Counted from the first letter of the stretch, positions 1 to 9,102 are shown. The stretch: DNA of 64,000 bases from Paractinoplanes bogorensis (GCF_018829635.1 NZ_JAHKKG010000019.1:62001-126000); one strand, 5' to 3'. Translations and numbers: made by a program. Notes: generated by a model from the letters alone, not told the origin.

Positions 1-19
1 CCGGGGCTTGTGGCCCCGG
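1..19. terminator. hairpin at window edge
   Basis: CCGGGGC and GCCCCGG form a perfect 7-bp stem around a 5-nt loop (TTGTG). It is followed only by a weak T stretch. It probably ends an upstream gene outside the window and separates it from the sugar-uptake operon. Confidence 0.4.
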
Positions 20-21
20 CG

Positions 22-46
22 TTAGTTCGTTTACCGTCCCAACTAA
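22..46 (+). promoter_or_regulatory. inverted repeat upstream of sugar ABC operon
   Basis: TTAGTT (22-27) and AACTAA (41-46) are perfect inverted 6-mers with 13 bases between them, in an AT-richer patch just before the binding-protein gene. The site could bind a dimeric regulator. It does not match the LacI-type sites seen elsewhere in this window. Confidence 0.35.
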
Positions 47-71
47 AGATTACCCGAGACGGAGCGAGACA

Positions 72-1748
72 GTGAACTCTTTCGATAGACGACGGTTCTT
101 GGGGCTCGCCGGGCTCGGCGCCCTGTCGATGGCCGGCGGCGGCCTCCTGACCGCGTGCGGCGACGCCAAACCGTCCGGCGGCCCCGGCACCACCACCCAG
201 GATCAACTGCAGAAACTGCTTCCCGCGTACGCCCCGAACGAGCTCGTCAAGGCCGACATCCCGAGCGTCACCGGTGCGAACGGCTTCTTCAGCAACCCGG
301 CCTTCCTGAAGTACCCGGCCAGCCCGGTCACGACCACGTCCGGCGTGCCCGGCAAGGGCGGCACGTACACGACGATGACCCCGCTGTGGGGCGCGATCCC
401 GTCGGCGAGCGGCAACGCGTACTACGCGGCCGTCAACAAGGCGATCGGCGCGACGCTCAAGCTGCAGCCGGCCGACGGCAACAACTACGACAAGGTGCTG
501 CCCACCCTGTTCGCCGGGGACAAGCTGCCCGACTGGGTGCAGGTGCCGAGCTGGAACATGGGCAACCTCGGGTTCGCCGACGCGGTCAACAAGTTCGCCG
601 ACCTCGGGCCCTACCTGTCCGGGGACGCGATCAAGGCGTATCCGAACCTGGCCGCCATCCCGACCAGCGCCTGGCAGTGCTGCATCTGGAACGGCAAGCT
701 GTTCGGCCTGCCCGTCTACTACAGCGGCGCGACCATCGCCGGGACGATCTTCCACCGCAAGGACATCCTGGCCAAGGAGGGGATCAACCCGGACGACATC
801 AAGACCCCGGACGACCTGGCCGAGCTGGGCAAGCAGCTGACCAGTGCGGCGGCCGGGCGGTGGGCGTTCGACGACGTGTTCGACGCGACCGGCCAGATCT
901 TCAAGTTCCCGGTCGACCCGAACCGCTGGGTCATCGACGAGAGCGGCAAGATCATTCACCGGTACGAGACCCCGGGCATCCTCGCCGCCCTGGAGTGGTA
1001 CCAGGCCCAGGCCAAGGCCGGACACGTGCACCCGGACGCCCTGGCCGACAAGAACCAGGAGGCCAAGCAGCGCTTCTGGAGCGGCAAGGTGGCCATCACC
1101 GGGGACGGCCCGGGCGCCTGGAAGGGCGACGACGCCAAGAGCGGCAAGGCGGCCAATCCCTCGTACGAGCGGCAGGCCTTCAAACTGCTGTCCACCGACG
1201 GCAAGCCGCAGATCTGGATGAACCCGAGCGCCGGCATGTACAGCTTCCTCAACGCGAAGCTGAGCGCCGACCAGATCAAGGAATGCCTGTCGATCGCCAA
1301 CTACCTGGCCGCGCCGTACGGGTCGGCCGAATACCTCACGGTCAACTTCGGGGTCGAGGGAACCGACTACACGATGGTCGACGGCAATCCGGTGCTGACC
1401 GAGCGCGGCAGCAAGGAGGTCGCCACGACCTATCAGTTCCTGATCACGCCGATCAGCCCGACCACCGTCATCGCCGGGCAGACCCAGGTGGTCAAGGACT
1501 ACGCCGCGTGGGAGGCCGACATGGTCAAGTACGCGGCCAAGCCGGCCTTCTACGGCATGAACGTCACCGAGCCGGCCCAGTACGCAAACATCAACCAGCC
1601 GATGGTCGACCTGATCAAGGACATCCGGTACGGGCGCAAGCCGGTCTCGGCGTACGCGGACGGCCTCAAGACCTGGAAGGCGCAGGGCGGGGAGCAGCTG
1701 CGCGCGTTCTACGAGGACATCCGCAGCAAGTACGGCACCGGCCAGTGA
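72..1748 (+). CDS. sugar ABC transporter, solute-binding lipoprotein (LplA/YtcQ-like)
   Basis: This is an extracellular oligosaccharide-binding protein anchored to the membrane as a lipoprotein. The N terminus has an Arg-Arg-Arg-Phe-Leu Tat-like motif (residues 6-10), a short hydrophobic stretch and a lipobox LLTAC with Cys29. At 558 residues it has the large size of LplA/YtcQ-type CUT1 binding proteins. The GTG start follows GGAGCGAG. It overlaps the next gene by 4 bp (GTGA) and heads an operon of two permeases and GH42 beta-galactosidase. No ATPase gene is present, so a shared MsiK-type ATPase is inferred. The neighbouring hydrolases suggest a galactose- or fucose-containing oligosaccharide ligand. 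Confidence 0.85.
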   Translation: MNSFDRRRFLGLAGLGALSMAGGGLLTACGDAKPSGGPGTTTQDQLQKLLPAYAPNELVKADIPSVTGANGFFSNPAFLKYPASPVTTTSGVPGKGGTYTTMTPLWGAIPSASGNAYYAAVNKAIGATLKLQPADGNNYDKVLPTLFAGDKLPDWVQVPSWNMGNLGFADAVNKFADLGPYLSGDAIKAYPNLAAIPTSAWQCCIWNGKLFGLPVYYSGATIAGTIFHRKDILAKEGINPDDIKTPDDLAELGKQLTSAAAGRWAFDDVFDATGQIFKFPVDPNRWVIDESGKIIHRYETPGILAALEWYQAQAKAGHVHPDALADKNQEAKQRFWSGKVAITGDGPGAWKGDDAKSGKAANPSYERQAFKLLSTDGKPQIWMNPSAGMYSFLNAKLSADQIKECLSIANYLAAPYGSAEYLTVNFGVEGTDYTMVDGNPVLTERGSKEVATTYQFLITPISPTTVIAGQTQVVKDYAAWEADMVKYAAKPAFYGMNVTEPAQYANINQPMVDLIKDIRYGRKPVSAYADGLKTWKAQGGEQLRAFYEDIRSKYGTGQ

Positions 1749-2695
1749 CCGCCCTGCAGTCGCGTCCGACCCGCCAGGCCGAGGTCGCGCCCGTGAAGAC
1801 GCGCCGGTGGAGACGCGACCGCTCGCTGCTGATCATGGTCGTGCCGGCCGTGGTGCTGCTGTTCGTCTTCAACTACATCCCCATGTTCGGCACGACGACG
1901 GCGTTCCAGCGCTACAGCATCTACGCCGGCTTCTGGCACAGCCCGTGGACCGGTTTCGAGACGTTCCGGCTCATGTTCGCGGACCCGCTGTTCTGGGCCT
2001 CGCTCGAGAACACGCTGCTGATCAGCCTGGTCCAGCTGGTGCTGTTCTTCCCGATCCCGATCGCCCTCGCGATGCTGCTGCACTCGATCCTCAGCACCCG
2101 GATCCGGACCATCGTGCAGTCGGTCGTCTACCTGCCGCACTTCTTCTCGTGGGTGCTGGCGGTGACGATCTTCCAGCAGATGCTCGGCGGGGCCGGCGCG
2201 CTCAACCAGTTCCTGCGCGGCAACGGCCTGGCCACCTGGGACGTGATGACCAACCCGGACACGTTCAAACTGCTGGTCACCTCGCAGGTGATCTGGAAGG
2301 AGGCGGGCTGGGGCATCATCGTGTTCCTGGCCGCGCTGGCCGCGATCGACTCCCAGCTCTACGAGGCGGCCGCCGCCGACGGGGCCGGGCGGTGGCGGCG
2401 CATGTGGCACATCACGCTGCCCGGCATCCGCGGCGTCATCGTTCTGATGCTGGTGCTACGCCTCGGCAACGTGCTCACCGTCGGCTTCGAGCAGATGCTC
2501 GTCCAGCGCGGCGCGGTCGGGCGTGATGCCGCCGAAGTGCTCGACACGTACGCCTACTTCTACGGCGTCGTGAACGCGAACTTCAGCCTGGGCGCGGCCG
2601 CCTCCCTGTTCAAGGGCGTGCTGTCGCTGCTGTTCCTGCTGGCCGCCAACAAGGTCGCGCACCTGCTGGGCGAGGACGGACTGTATCGCCGATGA
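1745..2695 (+). CDS. sugar ABC transporter permease (LplB/YteP-like)
   Basis: This is an inner-membrane subunit of a CUT1 sugar importer, 316 residues. It has about six hydrophobic segments, the first near residues 20-40 (LLIMVVPAVVLLFVF). The typical EAA-loop sequence for ATPase contact is YEAAAADGAGRWRRMWHITLPG. The GTG start overlaps the stop of the binding-protein gene by 4 bp. An open frame runs far upstream of this point, but that part is antiphase to the binding protein and has no membrane-protein character, so I start at 1745. Confidence 0.85.
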   Translation: MTALQSRPTRQAEVAPVKTRRWRRDRSLLIMVVPAVVLLFVFNYIPMFGTTTAFQRYSIYAGFWHSPWTGFETFRLMFADPLFWASLENTLLISLVQLVLFFPIPIALAMLLHSILSTRIRTIVQSVVYLPHFFSWVLAVTIFQQMLGGAGALNQFLRGNGLATWDVMTNPDTFKLLVTSQVIWKEAGWGIIVFLAALAAIDSQLYEAAAADGAGRWRRMWHITLPGIRGVIVLMLVLRLGNVLTVGFEQMLVQRGAVGRDAAEVLDTYAYFYGVVNANFSLGAAASLFKGVLSLLFLLAANKVAHLLGEDGLYRR

Positions 2696-3615
2696 CTGCC
2701 ACTACTGCTACTGCTTCCCGCCGGGCGCCTTGGGAAGAACCGCCGACGGTCGCGGGCCAGACGGGCAAGGGCGTGGTGCTGTTCCTCGTCCTGGCCGTCG
2801 TGCTCGTCCCGCTGTGGATGGTCGTGCTGACCAGCCTGTCCACCCAGGCCGCGGTCAATGACGCCGGGGGCATGGTGCTGGTGCCCGACGGGATCACGTT
2901 CGAGGCGTACCGGCAGATCTTCACCAATCAGCTCGTGATGCATTCGCTGCTGGTGAGCCTGGCCATCACGGTGATCGGCACGGTGGTGTCGATGGTGGTC
3001 ACGATCCTTTGCGCGTACGGGCTCTCCCGCCCCGGATCCTTCGCCCACCGCCCGATCCTGCTGACCCTGGTCGTCACCATGTTCTTCAGCGGCGGCATCA
3101 TCCCGACGTTCCTGGTCGTCTCGGCCCTGGGCGGCTACGACGCCTACTGGTCGATGATCCTGCCCACCGCGGTCAGCGTGTTCAACATCCTGGTCGTCCG
3201 GGCGTTCTTCTCGGCCACCGCGCAGGACCTCATCGACGCCGCCGCGCTCGACGGCGCCGGGGAGTGGCGCACGCTGTGGTCGGTCGTGCTGCCCACCTCC
3301 CGGGCCGTCACCGCCGTGGTGGCCCTGTTCTACGCCGTCGGCTACTGGAACACGTTCTTCAACGCCCTGCTGTTCCTGCCCGACAACCAGAAGTGGCCGC
3401 TGCAGATGGTCATCTACACGTACACGTTGCAGGGCAACGCCATGCCCGGCAGCGGGCAGAACACCACCGGCCAGTACTTCGGTAACCAGATCATCGCCCC
3501 GCTGGCCATCCAGATGGCGGTCGTGACCCTGACGCTGATCCCGATCCTGCTGGTCTATCCGTTCGTGCAGCGGCATTTCACCAAGGGCGTGCTGCTCGGG
3601 GCGATCAAGGGATGA
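2692..3615 (+). CDS. sugar ABC transporter permease (LplC/YtcP-like)
   Basis: This is the second membrane subunit of the importer, 307 residues and about six transmembrane segments. Its EAA-like loop (LIDAAALDGAGEWRTLWSVV) is in the cytoplasmic position expected for CUT1 permeases, and the C terminus ends with the KGVLLGAIKG type seen in YtcP/LplC proteins. It is coupled to both neighbours by ATGA overlaps (2692-2695 and 3612-3615), so transporter and beta-galactosidase are almost certainly made from one mRNA. Confidence 0.85.
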   Translation: MTATTATASRRAPWEEPPTVAGQTGKGVVLFLVLAVVLVPLWMVVLTSLSTQAAVNDAGGMVLVPDGITFEAYRQIFTNQLVMHSLLVSLAITVIGTVVSMVVTILCAYGLSRPGSFAHRPILLTLVVTMFFSGGIIPTFLVVSALGGYDAYWSMILPTAVSVFNILVVRAFFSATAQDLIDAAALDGAGEWRTLWSVVLPTSRAVTAVVALFYAVGYWNTFFNALLFLPDNQKWPLQMVIYTYTLQGNAMPGSGQNTTGQYFGNQIIAPLAIQMAVVTLTLIPILLVYPFVQRHFTKGVLLGAIKG

Positions 3616-5711
3616 TCTCCTTCGGCGGCGACTACAACCCCTCCCGGTCTTCTCTGGACGAAGACATCGCCCTCATGCGTGACTCCGGTGTCACGCTGGT
3701 GACCGTCGGCGTCTTCTCGTGGTCCCGCGTGCAGCCCGCTCCCGGCCGGTTCGAGTTCGGCCGGCTCGACCGGGTGCTCGATGCCCTCGGAGAGGGCGGG
3801 ATCGGCGTCTGCCTGGCCACGCCGACCGCCTCGCCGCCGCCGTGGTTCACCCGCGCACATCCCGGCGCCATGCCCGTCACCGCGGACGGGGTACGGCTCA
3901 CCCACGGTTCCCGTGACACGTACTGCGTCAACGCCCCCGCCTACCGTGCCGCCTGCTCCTCCCTCGTCGGGCAACTGGCGGCTCGCTACGGCCGGCACCC
4001 CGCCCTGCGGCTGTGGCACGTGCACAACGAGTACGGGACGCCCTGCTACTGCGACCATTGTGCGCTCGGCTTCCGCGCCTGGCTCGTGGACGCGTACGGG
4101 GAAACCGCTCTTCTCAACGACGTGTGGAGCACCGATTTCTGGTCGCAGGAGTACGCCTCGTTCGACGAGGTGCTGCCGCCGCGCGCCACCCAGTATCTGA
4201 GCAATCCCGCCCACGTGCTGGACTACCGGCGCTTCGTCTCCGACGCCATGCTCGCGCACTACATCGCCCAACGTGACCTCTTGCGCCCCACCGGCGTACC
4301 CGTCACCACCAACTTCGTCCTCGGCGACTGGGTCCCGGTCGACCACGCACGCTGGTCCCGCGAGGTCGACGTGGTCGCCGTCGACGACTACCCCACATCA
4401 CCGGTGACACACCTGGCCGACCGCGCGTTCACCGCCGACCTGGCCCGCGGCTGGGCCACCGGCGACCCGTGGATCCTCATGGAACACGCCCCCGGCGCGG
4501 TAGGCCCGCACACTCTGCCCGCGGGCGCCGCAACCGCAGCTGCCACCACCTACCTGTCCCGCGGTGCCACCGGTGTCATGTATTTCCAGTGGCGCGCCAC
4601 CCCCGGCGGCGCCGAGCAGTGGCATTCCGCGATCGTTCCGCACGAGGGTCCCGAGACTCCGCTCTTCCGCGAGATCGCCGACATCGGGCGGTCCCTGGCC
4701 GAACGAAACCCTGTGCGGGTGACCGCAACCCGGGCCCTCATCTACGACGAGCAGTCGATGTGGGCCTGGCAGTCCCCACACCTGCCGACCCGCCTCGACT
4801 ACACCGCCGAGGCCCGCCGCTGGCACCGAGCCCTGGCCGCCACCGACGCGTCGCCACCTCGGGCCGGCTCACCTGCTGGTTCGGCGGCTCCCACGGGCGG
4901 GGCGCTCGCGGGTGCTGCTTCCGTGGACCGGGCGCCGAATGGTGTCGGGCCGGGCGGCGCTGTGCCGGCGGCTCCTCTGAGTGGCGCGCCGGCTGAGACC
5001 GTGTCCGGCGGCGATGGTTCGGTGGTTCCCACGGGCGGGGTGCTCGTGGGTGCTGCTTTCGTGGGCCGGGCGCCGAATGGTGTCGGGCCGGGCGGCGCTG
5101 TGCCGGCCGCTCCCCTTAGTGGCGCGCCGGCTGACACCGTGTCCGGCGGCGACGGTTCGGTTGCTCCCGTGGTTGGGGTGTTGGGCAGTGCCGTGCCCGA
5201 GCGTGGCGACTCGGTTGCTTCCGTGGGTGGCGGGTCGACTGGTGTCGTGCTCGGATGCGCCGACCTGGTCGCTCCCGGCGGTGACGCACCGGCTGCTGTG
5301 TTGCCGGAACGCGGTGACCACGCTGCGCCCGTGGACGTGGTACCCCTCGGTGCTCCGCTGGACGACTACGAGCTGGTGGTGGTCCCGTTCCTGCATCTGG
5401 TCTCGGCCGCGGACCACAAGGCCTTGCGTGCCTACGTTCTGGGAGGCGGAACCCTGGTGCTGACCTACGGTTCCGGCCTCACCGACGAGCACTGCCGCGT
5501 CACCTCGGGCGCGTGGGAGGACCTGATCGGCGCACGAGTGATCAGACGCCACTACGACGACTGGCGCGAGGATCTGGAACTGACCGGCGCCACCGCGGTC
5601 CTCAGCCGGGCCGGCCATCCCGTGGTGACCGAGCATCACTACGGCCAAGGCCTGGTGCGCTACGTCGCCGCCCCCGTCGACGATCCGTCGCGCTGGCTGA
5701 ACCGGCGCTGA
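3612..5711 (+). CDS. GH42 beta-galactosidase with repeat insertion
   Basis: This is a cytoplasmic GH42 beta-galactosidase, 699 residues, with no signal peptide. It removes beta-linked galactose from imported oligosaccharides. The predicted acid/base is Glu140 in HVHNEYG, and the nucleophile is Glu291 in WILMEHAPG. A Cys cluster (CYCDHC) right after the acid/base matches the structural zinc site of GH42. The trimerisation domain resumes at PLDDYELVVVPF. About 150 extra Gly/Ala/Val/Pro-rich residues (roughly 420-575) separate the two parts, including two near-identical 46-residue units. Typical family members lack this insert. The inserted stretch uses more GGT/GTG/GCT codons than the flanks, which suggests repeat expansion. 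It is coupled to the upstream permease by an ATGA overlap. Confidence 0.88.
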   Translation: MISFGGDYNPSRSSLDEDIALMRDSGVTLVTVGVFSWSRVQPAPGRFEFGRLDRVLDALGEGGIGVCLATPTASPPPWFTRAHPGAMPVTADGVRLTHGSRDTYCVNAPAYRAACSSLVGQLAARYGRHPALRLWHVHNEYGTPCYCDHCALGFRAWLVDAYGETALLNDVWSTDFWSQEYASFDEVLPPRATQYLSNPAHVLDYRRFVSDAMLAHYIAQRDLLRPTGVPVTTNFVLGDWVPVDHARWSREVDVVAVDDYPTSPVTHLADRAFTADLARGWATGDPWILMEHAPGAVGPHTLPAGAATAAATTYLSRGATGVMYFQWRATPGGAEQWHSAIVPHEGPETPLFREIADIGRSLAERNPVRVTATRALIYDEQSMWAWQSPHLPTRLDYTAEARRWHRALAATDASPPRAGSPAGSAAPTGGALAGAASVDRAPNGVGPGGAVPAAPLSGAPAETVSGGDGSVVPTGGVLVGAAFVGRAPNGVGPGGAVPAAPLSGAPADTVSGGDGSVAPVVGVLGSAVPERGDSVASVGGGSTGVVLGCADLVAPGGDAPAAVLPERGDHAAPVDVVPLGAPLDDYELVVVPFLHLVSAADHKALRAYVLGGGTLVLTYGSGLTDEHCRVTSGAWEDLIGARVIRRHYDDWREDLELTGATAVLSRAGHPVVTEHHYGQGLVRYVAAPVDDPSRWLNRR
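4893..5168 (+). repeat. two 138-bp in-frame tandem repeats inside GH42 gene
   Basis: Copies at 4893-5030 and 5031-5168 encode 46 residues each and differ at only a few positions. Each includes the segment RAPNGVGPGGAVPAAPLSGA. Degenerate PERGD-containing sequence follows to about 5340. The period is a multiple of three, so the reading frame is kept. Confidence 0.9.
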
Positions 5712-5743
5712 GATGAGGAAGCAGACGCGGTTCGGAGGGTGTC

Positions 5744-8263
5744 GTGGCTGAGATGATGGCGGACGCCTGCACGACGCTGCGCTATCGCAGCCCGGCGGCC
5801 GAATGGACCGACGCGCTGCCGCTGGGCAACGGGCGCCTCGGTGCGATGTGCTTCGGTGGCGTCGGGCTGGATCGCTTCCAGCTCAACGAGAACACCTGCT
5901 GGAGCGGCTCGCCGGCCACCGCCGCCGGAAGCCGCCGCGTCACCGACGGCCCGGGCCTGGTCGCGGCGGCTCGAGAAGCCCTCGCGCGTGACGATGTGCG
6001 CGCCGCCGAGGAGTCCCTGCGCGGGCTGCAAGGCGGCAACAGTCAGGCGTTCCAGCCTCTGGCCGACCTGTGGATCGCCCAGCCACCGGACACCGAGCCG
6101 ACCGTGTATCAGCGGCATCTCGACATGCGCACGGCCGTGGTGTCGCACACCTACAGCGGCCCGGCCGGCCGGGTCAGCCAGGAGGCCTGGATCGGCCCGG
6201 ACGCACTGATCGTCCGCCGCCGCATGGCGAACCCGTCACCGTTACGCCTGCGCCTGACCTCACCCCATCCGACCGCCACCGTCGACCTCTCTCCCGCGTC
6301 GGGCGGTGGGCAACCGGCCGGGGCCGTAGGGCACGACTTTCCTGCGCCGGGTGGTGGGCTACCGGCCGGGGCCGTGGGGCGCGACTCTCCCGCGCCGGGC
6401 GGTGGGCTACTGGCCGGGGCCATGGGGCGCGACTCTCTCGCGTCGGGCGGTGGGCAACCGGCCGGGGCCGTAGGGCATGACCTCGTGATGACCGTACGGA
6501 TGCCGTCGAACGTCCCGCCCGTCCCGGCACCGGTCGAATACGGGCCGGAGGCCGTCACGGCGCTCGTCGGGTTGCGGGTGCTCGGCGGTGGCCAGGTCCA
6601 GCACATCGGCGACGAACTGGTCGTCGACGGGGGCGACGAGATCGTCCTGATCGTCGCGGCCGTAACCGATTACGTGGACCCGCTCTCCCCGCCCCACGGC
6701 AAAGACCTTTCCCGTACGCTGCGAGCCCGCCTCGACGCCGTGGCCACTGCTCTCGCCCGGGAGGGCGGATACACCGCGCTCCGCGCCGCCCACGAGCGCG
6801 AGCACCGACGGCTGTTCTCCCGCGCGGGCCTGCGACTCGGTTCCCAGGAGGCCCGCCTCGACACCGCCGACCGGCTGCGCGCGCACGCGGCGGGGGAGAG
6901 CGATCCGGCCCTGGCCGCGTTGCAATTCCAGTACGGCCGCTACCTGCTCATCTCGTCGTCCCGCCCCGGCGGCCTCCCCGCGGGCCTGCAGGGCCTGTGG
7001 AACGAACACGTGCGCCCACCGTGGAACGCCAACTACACCACCAACATCAACCTGGAGATGAACTACTGGCCCGCGCTCGTCACCGGCCTGCCCGAGTGCC
7101 ACCAGCCGCTGCTCGACTGGTTGCGGCACGCCGAGATCCGTGGCCATGAAGTGGCCCGCGAGCTCTACGGCCTCCCCGGCTGGACGATGCATCACAACTC
7201 CGACGCGTGGTGCTTCGCCCTCCCGGCCGGGGTGGGCCACGACGAGCCGTGCTGGTCGTTCTGGCCCCTGGCCGCGGTCTGGCTGACCCGCCACGCCGCC
7301 GAGCACCACGCCTGCACCGGCGACGACTCCTACCTGCCGCTGCTGCGCGGCGCCGCCGAGTTCGCCCTGGCCTGGCTGACCGAACTCGGCGACGGCACCC
7401 TCGGCACATCACCGTCCACATCCCCCGAGAACGAATACATCGCCCCCGACGGGAAACCCGCCGCGGTGAGCACCTCGACCACGGCCGACCTGGCCCTGAT
7501 CCGAGATCTGCTCACCCACGTCACCGGTGACACCGCGGCCAGGGCGGAGAACGTCACCGGTGACATCGCGGCGAGGACGGAGAACATCACCGGTGACATC
7601 GCGGCCAGGGCGGAGAAAGCGCTGCTCCGCATCCCCGCCGAGCGGACCACGGCCGACGGCCACCTCGCCGAGTGGGTCACCGATGTCATCGACGCGGAAC
7701 CCGGGCACCGGCACACCTCGCACCTCTTCGGCGTCTTCCCCGGCGCCACGATCACCCCGGACCGCACGCCCGGCCTGGCCGCCGCGGCCCGCCGATCGCT
7801 CGACGCCCGCGGCCTCGAATCCACCGGCTGGTCCCTGGCCTGGCGCATCGCCCTGCGCGCCCGTCTCCGCGATCCCGCGGGCGCCTACGCCGCCGTGCAC
7901 CGGTTCCTGCAGGCGGCTGAGGACAGCGCCGGCGTCTACCGGAACCTGTTCTGCGCTCACCCGCCGTTCCAGATCGACGGAAACTTCGGCTTCACGGCCG
8001 GCGTCGCCGAGATGCTGCTGCAGTCCCACGACAGCGAGATCCACCTGCTGCCGGCCCTGCCCGCCGAGTGGGCCGAGGGAGCCTTCGCCGGTCTGCGCGC
8101 CCGGGGCCGTGTCACCGTTGACATGACGTGGTCACTGGGCGCTCCCACCGACGTCCAGCTCCGCAGCGACACGGACCGGACCGCAACCGTCCGATTCGGC
8201 GACCACCGCACCCGGATCGACCTCCGTGCGGGCGTCACCACAGCGCTCCCCACGTCATGGTGA
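5744..8263 (+). CDS. GH95 alpha-L-fucosidase
   Basis: This is a large (839 aa) GH95 enzyme expected to release alpha-1,2-linked L-fucose from galactose. The N terminus has the family signature (EWTDALPLGNGRLGAM, then QLNENTCWSG). The (alpha/alpha)6 barrel carries NYTTNINLEMNYWPA, TSPENEY (likely general-acid Glu), GHRHTSHLFGVFPG and QIDGNFGFTAGVAEM (likely base Asp). There is no signal peptide, so it probably acts on imported sugar. The GTG start follows GGAGGG; an ATG at 5753 is an alternative. Two in-frame repeat arrays interrupt it, at residues 185-248 and 592-624. It lies 32 bp after the GH42 gene and probably belongs to the same operon. Confidence 0.88.
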   Translation: MAEMMADACTTLRYRSPAAEWTDALPLGNGRLGAMCFGGVGLDRFQLNENTCWSGSPATAAGSRRVTDGPGLVAAAREALARDDVRAAEESLRGLQGGNSQAFQPLADLWIAQPPDTEPTVYQRHLDMRTAVVSHTYSGPAGRVSQEAWIGPDALIVRRRMANPSPLRLRLTSPHPTATVDLSPASGGGQPAGAVGHDFPAPGGGLPAGAVGRDSPAPGGGLLAGAMGRDSLASGGGQPAGAVGHDLVMTVRMPSNVPPVPAPVEYGPEAVTALVGLRVLGGGQVQHIGDELVVDGGDEIVLIVAAVTDYVDPLSPPHGKDLSRTLRARLDAVATALAREGGYTALRAAHEREHRRLFSRAGLRLGSQEARLDTADRLRAHAAGESDPALAALQFQYGRYLLISSSRPGGLPAGLQGLWNEHVRPPWNANYTTNINLEMNYWPALVTGLPECHQPLLDWLRHAEIRGHEVARELYGLPGWTMHHNSDAWCFALPAGVGHDEPCWSFWPLAAVWLTRHAAEHHACTGDDSYLPLLRGAAEFALAWLTELGDGTLGTSPSTSPENEYIAPDGKPAAVSTSTTADLALIRDLLTHVTGDTAARAENVTGDIAARTENITGDIAARAEKALLRIPAERTTADGHLAEWVTDVIDAEPGHRHTSHLFGVFPGATITPDRTPGLAAAARRSLDARGLESTGWSLAWRIALRARLRDPAGAYAAVHRFLQAAEDSAGVYRNLFCAHPPFQIDGNFGFTAGVAEMLLQSHDSEIHLLPALPAEWAEGAFAGLRARGRVTVDMTWSLGAPTDVQLRSDTDRTATVRFGDHRTRIDLRAGVTTALPTSW
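6296..6487 (+). repeat. four 48-bp in-frame repeats inside GH95 gene
   Basis: Units start at 6296, 6344, 6392 and 6440. Each encodes 16 residues of the type SGGGQPAGAVGHDFPA or PGGGLPAGAVGRDSPA. They lie in the N-terminal domain between two beta-strand-like stretches, so they probably form a flexible loop. Confidence 0.88.
7517..7615 (+). repeat. three 33-bp in-frame repeats inside GH95 gene
   Basis: Units start at 7517, 7550 and 7583 and encode HVTGDTAARAE, NVTGDIAARTE and NITGDIAARAE. They fall within the catalytic barrel region and likely lengthen one helix or loop. Confidence 0.85.
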
Positions 8264-9102
8264 TGCGCGTCGACGCTCATCACCATGTCTGGGATCTCGC
8301 CGTCCGGGATCAGCCCTGGACGGCCGGTCTGCCCGCGCTGCGCCGCACGTTCACCTTTGACGACCTGGTCCCCGCGCTCGACCGGAACGCCATCGACGGG
8401 ACGATCCTCGTCCAGACAATGACTGTTCCGGTAGCCACCTCGGCGAACGACGACGGCGAGACCTCGGAGATGCTGGCGCTGGCTCGCACCCGGCCGCGCA
8501 TTCTCGGGGTGGTCGGCTGGGCTGACCTGACCACCGTCACGCCGGACAGCTTCCCGCGCGATCCCCTCCTCGTCGGGATCCGGCATCAGGTGCAGTCCGA
8601 ACCCGACCCGCGCTGGTTGCTCCGTCCCGACGTGCAGCGTGGGCTGGCCGCCGTCGCCGAGGCCGGTCTCGTCTACGACCTCGTCGTCACCGCCGGACAA
8701 TTACCCGTGGTCGCCGAGACGGTGGCGCGACTTCCGCGGCTGCGTTTCGTGCTCGATCACGCCGGCAAACCGCCGATCGCGAGTGGCCGCCTCGATCCGT
8801 GGCGCGCCCACCTCACCGCGATCGCGCGCCACCCCAACGTCGCCTGCAAACTCTCCGGCCTGGTCACCGAGGCCGGTCCCGGTCTCGAGACCATTTTCCC
8901 GTACGCCCGTCACGTGCTCGACACCTTCGGCCCGGACCGGGTGATGTTCGGCTCCGACTGGCCCGTTCTGCGGCTGCGCACCGACTACGACGGCGTGGTG
9001 ACCCTGGCCGGCCGGTGGACCGCCGGCCTGACCGCTCCGGAACGGGCCGCAGTCTTCGGAGGGACAGCCGTCCGCTGGTACCGACTGAAGCAAAGAGAGT
9101 GA
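8263..9102 (+). CDS. amidohydrolase family 2, fuconolactonase-like
   Basis: This is a TIM-barrel amidohydrolase of the COG3618 (L-fucono/L-rhamnono-lactonase) type, about 279 aa. The N-terminal metal motif RVDAHHHVWD is present, followed by later barrel motifs FVLDHAGKPP and MFGSDWPV with the conserved Asp. The ATG at 8263 overlaps the fucosidase stop (TGATG). An in-frame ATG at 8257 is also possible, and neither has a clear Shine-Dalgarno site. Next to a fucosidase, hydrolysis of L-fuconolactone made by oxidising released fucose is the most economical reading. The specific substrate is inferred, not shown. Confidence 0.8.
   Translation: MRVDAHHHVWDLAVRDQPWTAGLPALRRTFTFDDLVPALDRNAIDGTILVQTMTVPVATSANDDGETSEMLALARTRPRILGVVGWADLTTVTPDSFPRDPLLVGIRHQVQSEPDPRWLLRPDVQRGLAAVAEAGLVYDLVVTAGQLPVVAETVARLPRLRFVLDHAGKPPIASGRLDPWRAHLTAIARHPNVACKLSGLVTEAGPGLETIFPYARHVLDTFGPDRVMFGSDWPVLRLRTDYDGVVTLAGRWTAGLTAPERAAVFGGTAVRWYRLKQRE

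Noticed and set aside
155..1744. Long open frame on the + strand running into the first permease
   Set aside because: It overlaps the binding-protein gene in another frame, is Arg/Pro-rich and lacks membrane-protein features. Only the part from 1745 is a real permease.
4869..5648. Long minus-strand frame through the GH42 repeat region
   Set aside because: It is an antisense shadow caused by high GC and the repeats; the plus-strand frame carries clear GH42 sequence on both sides.
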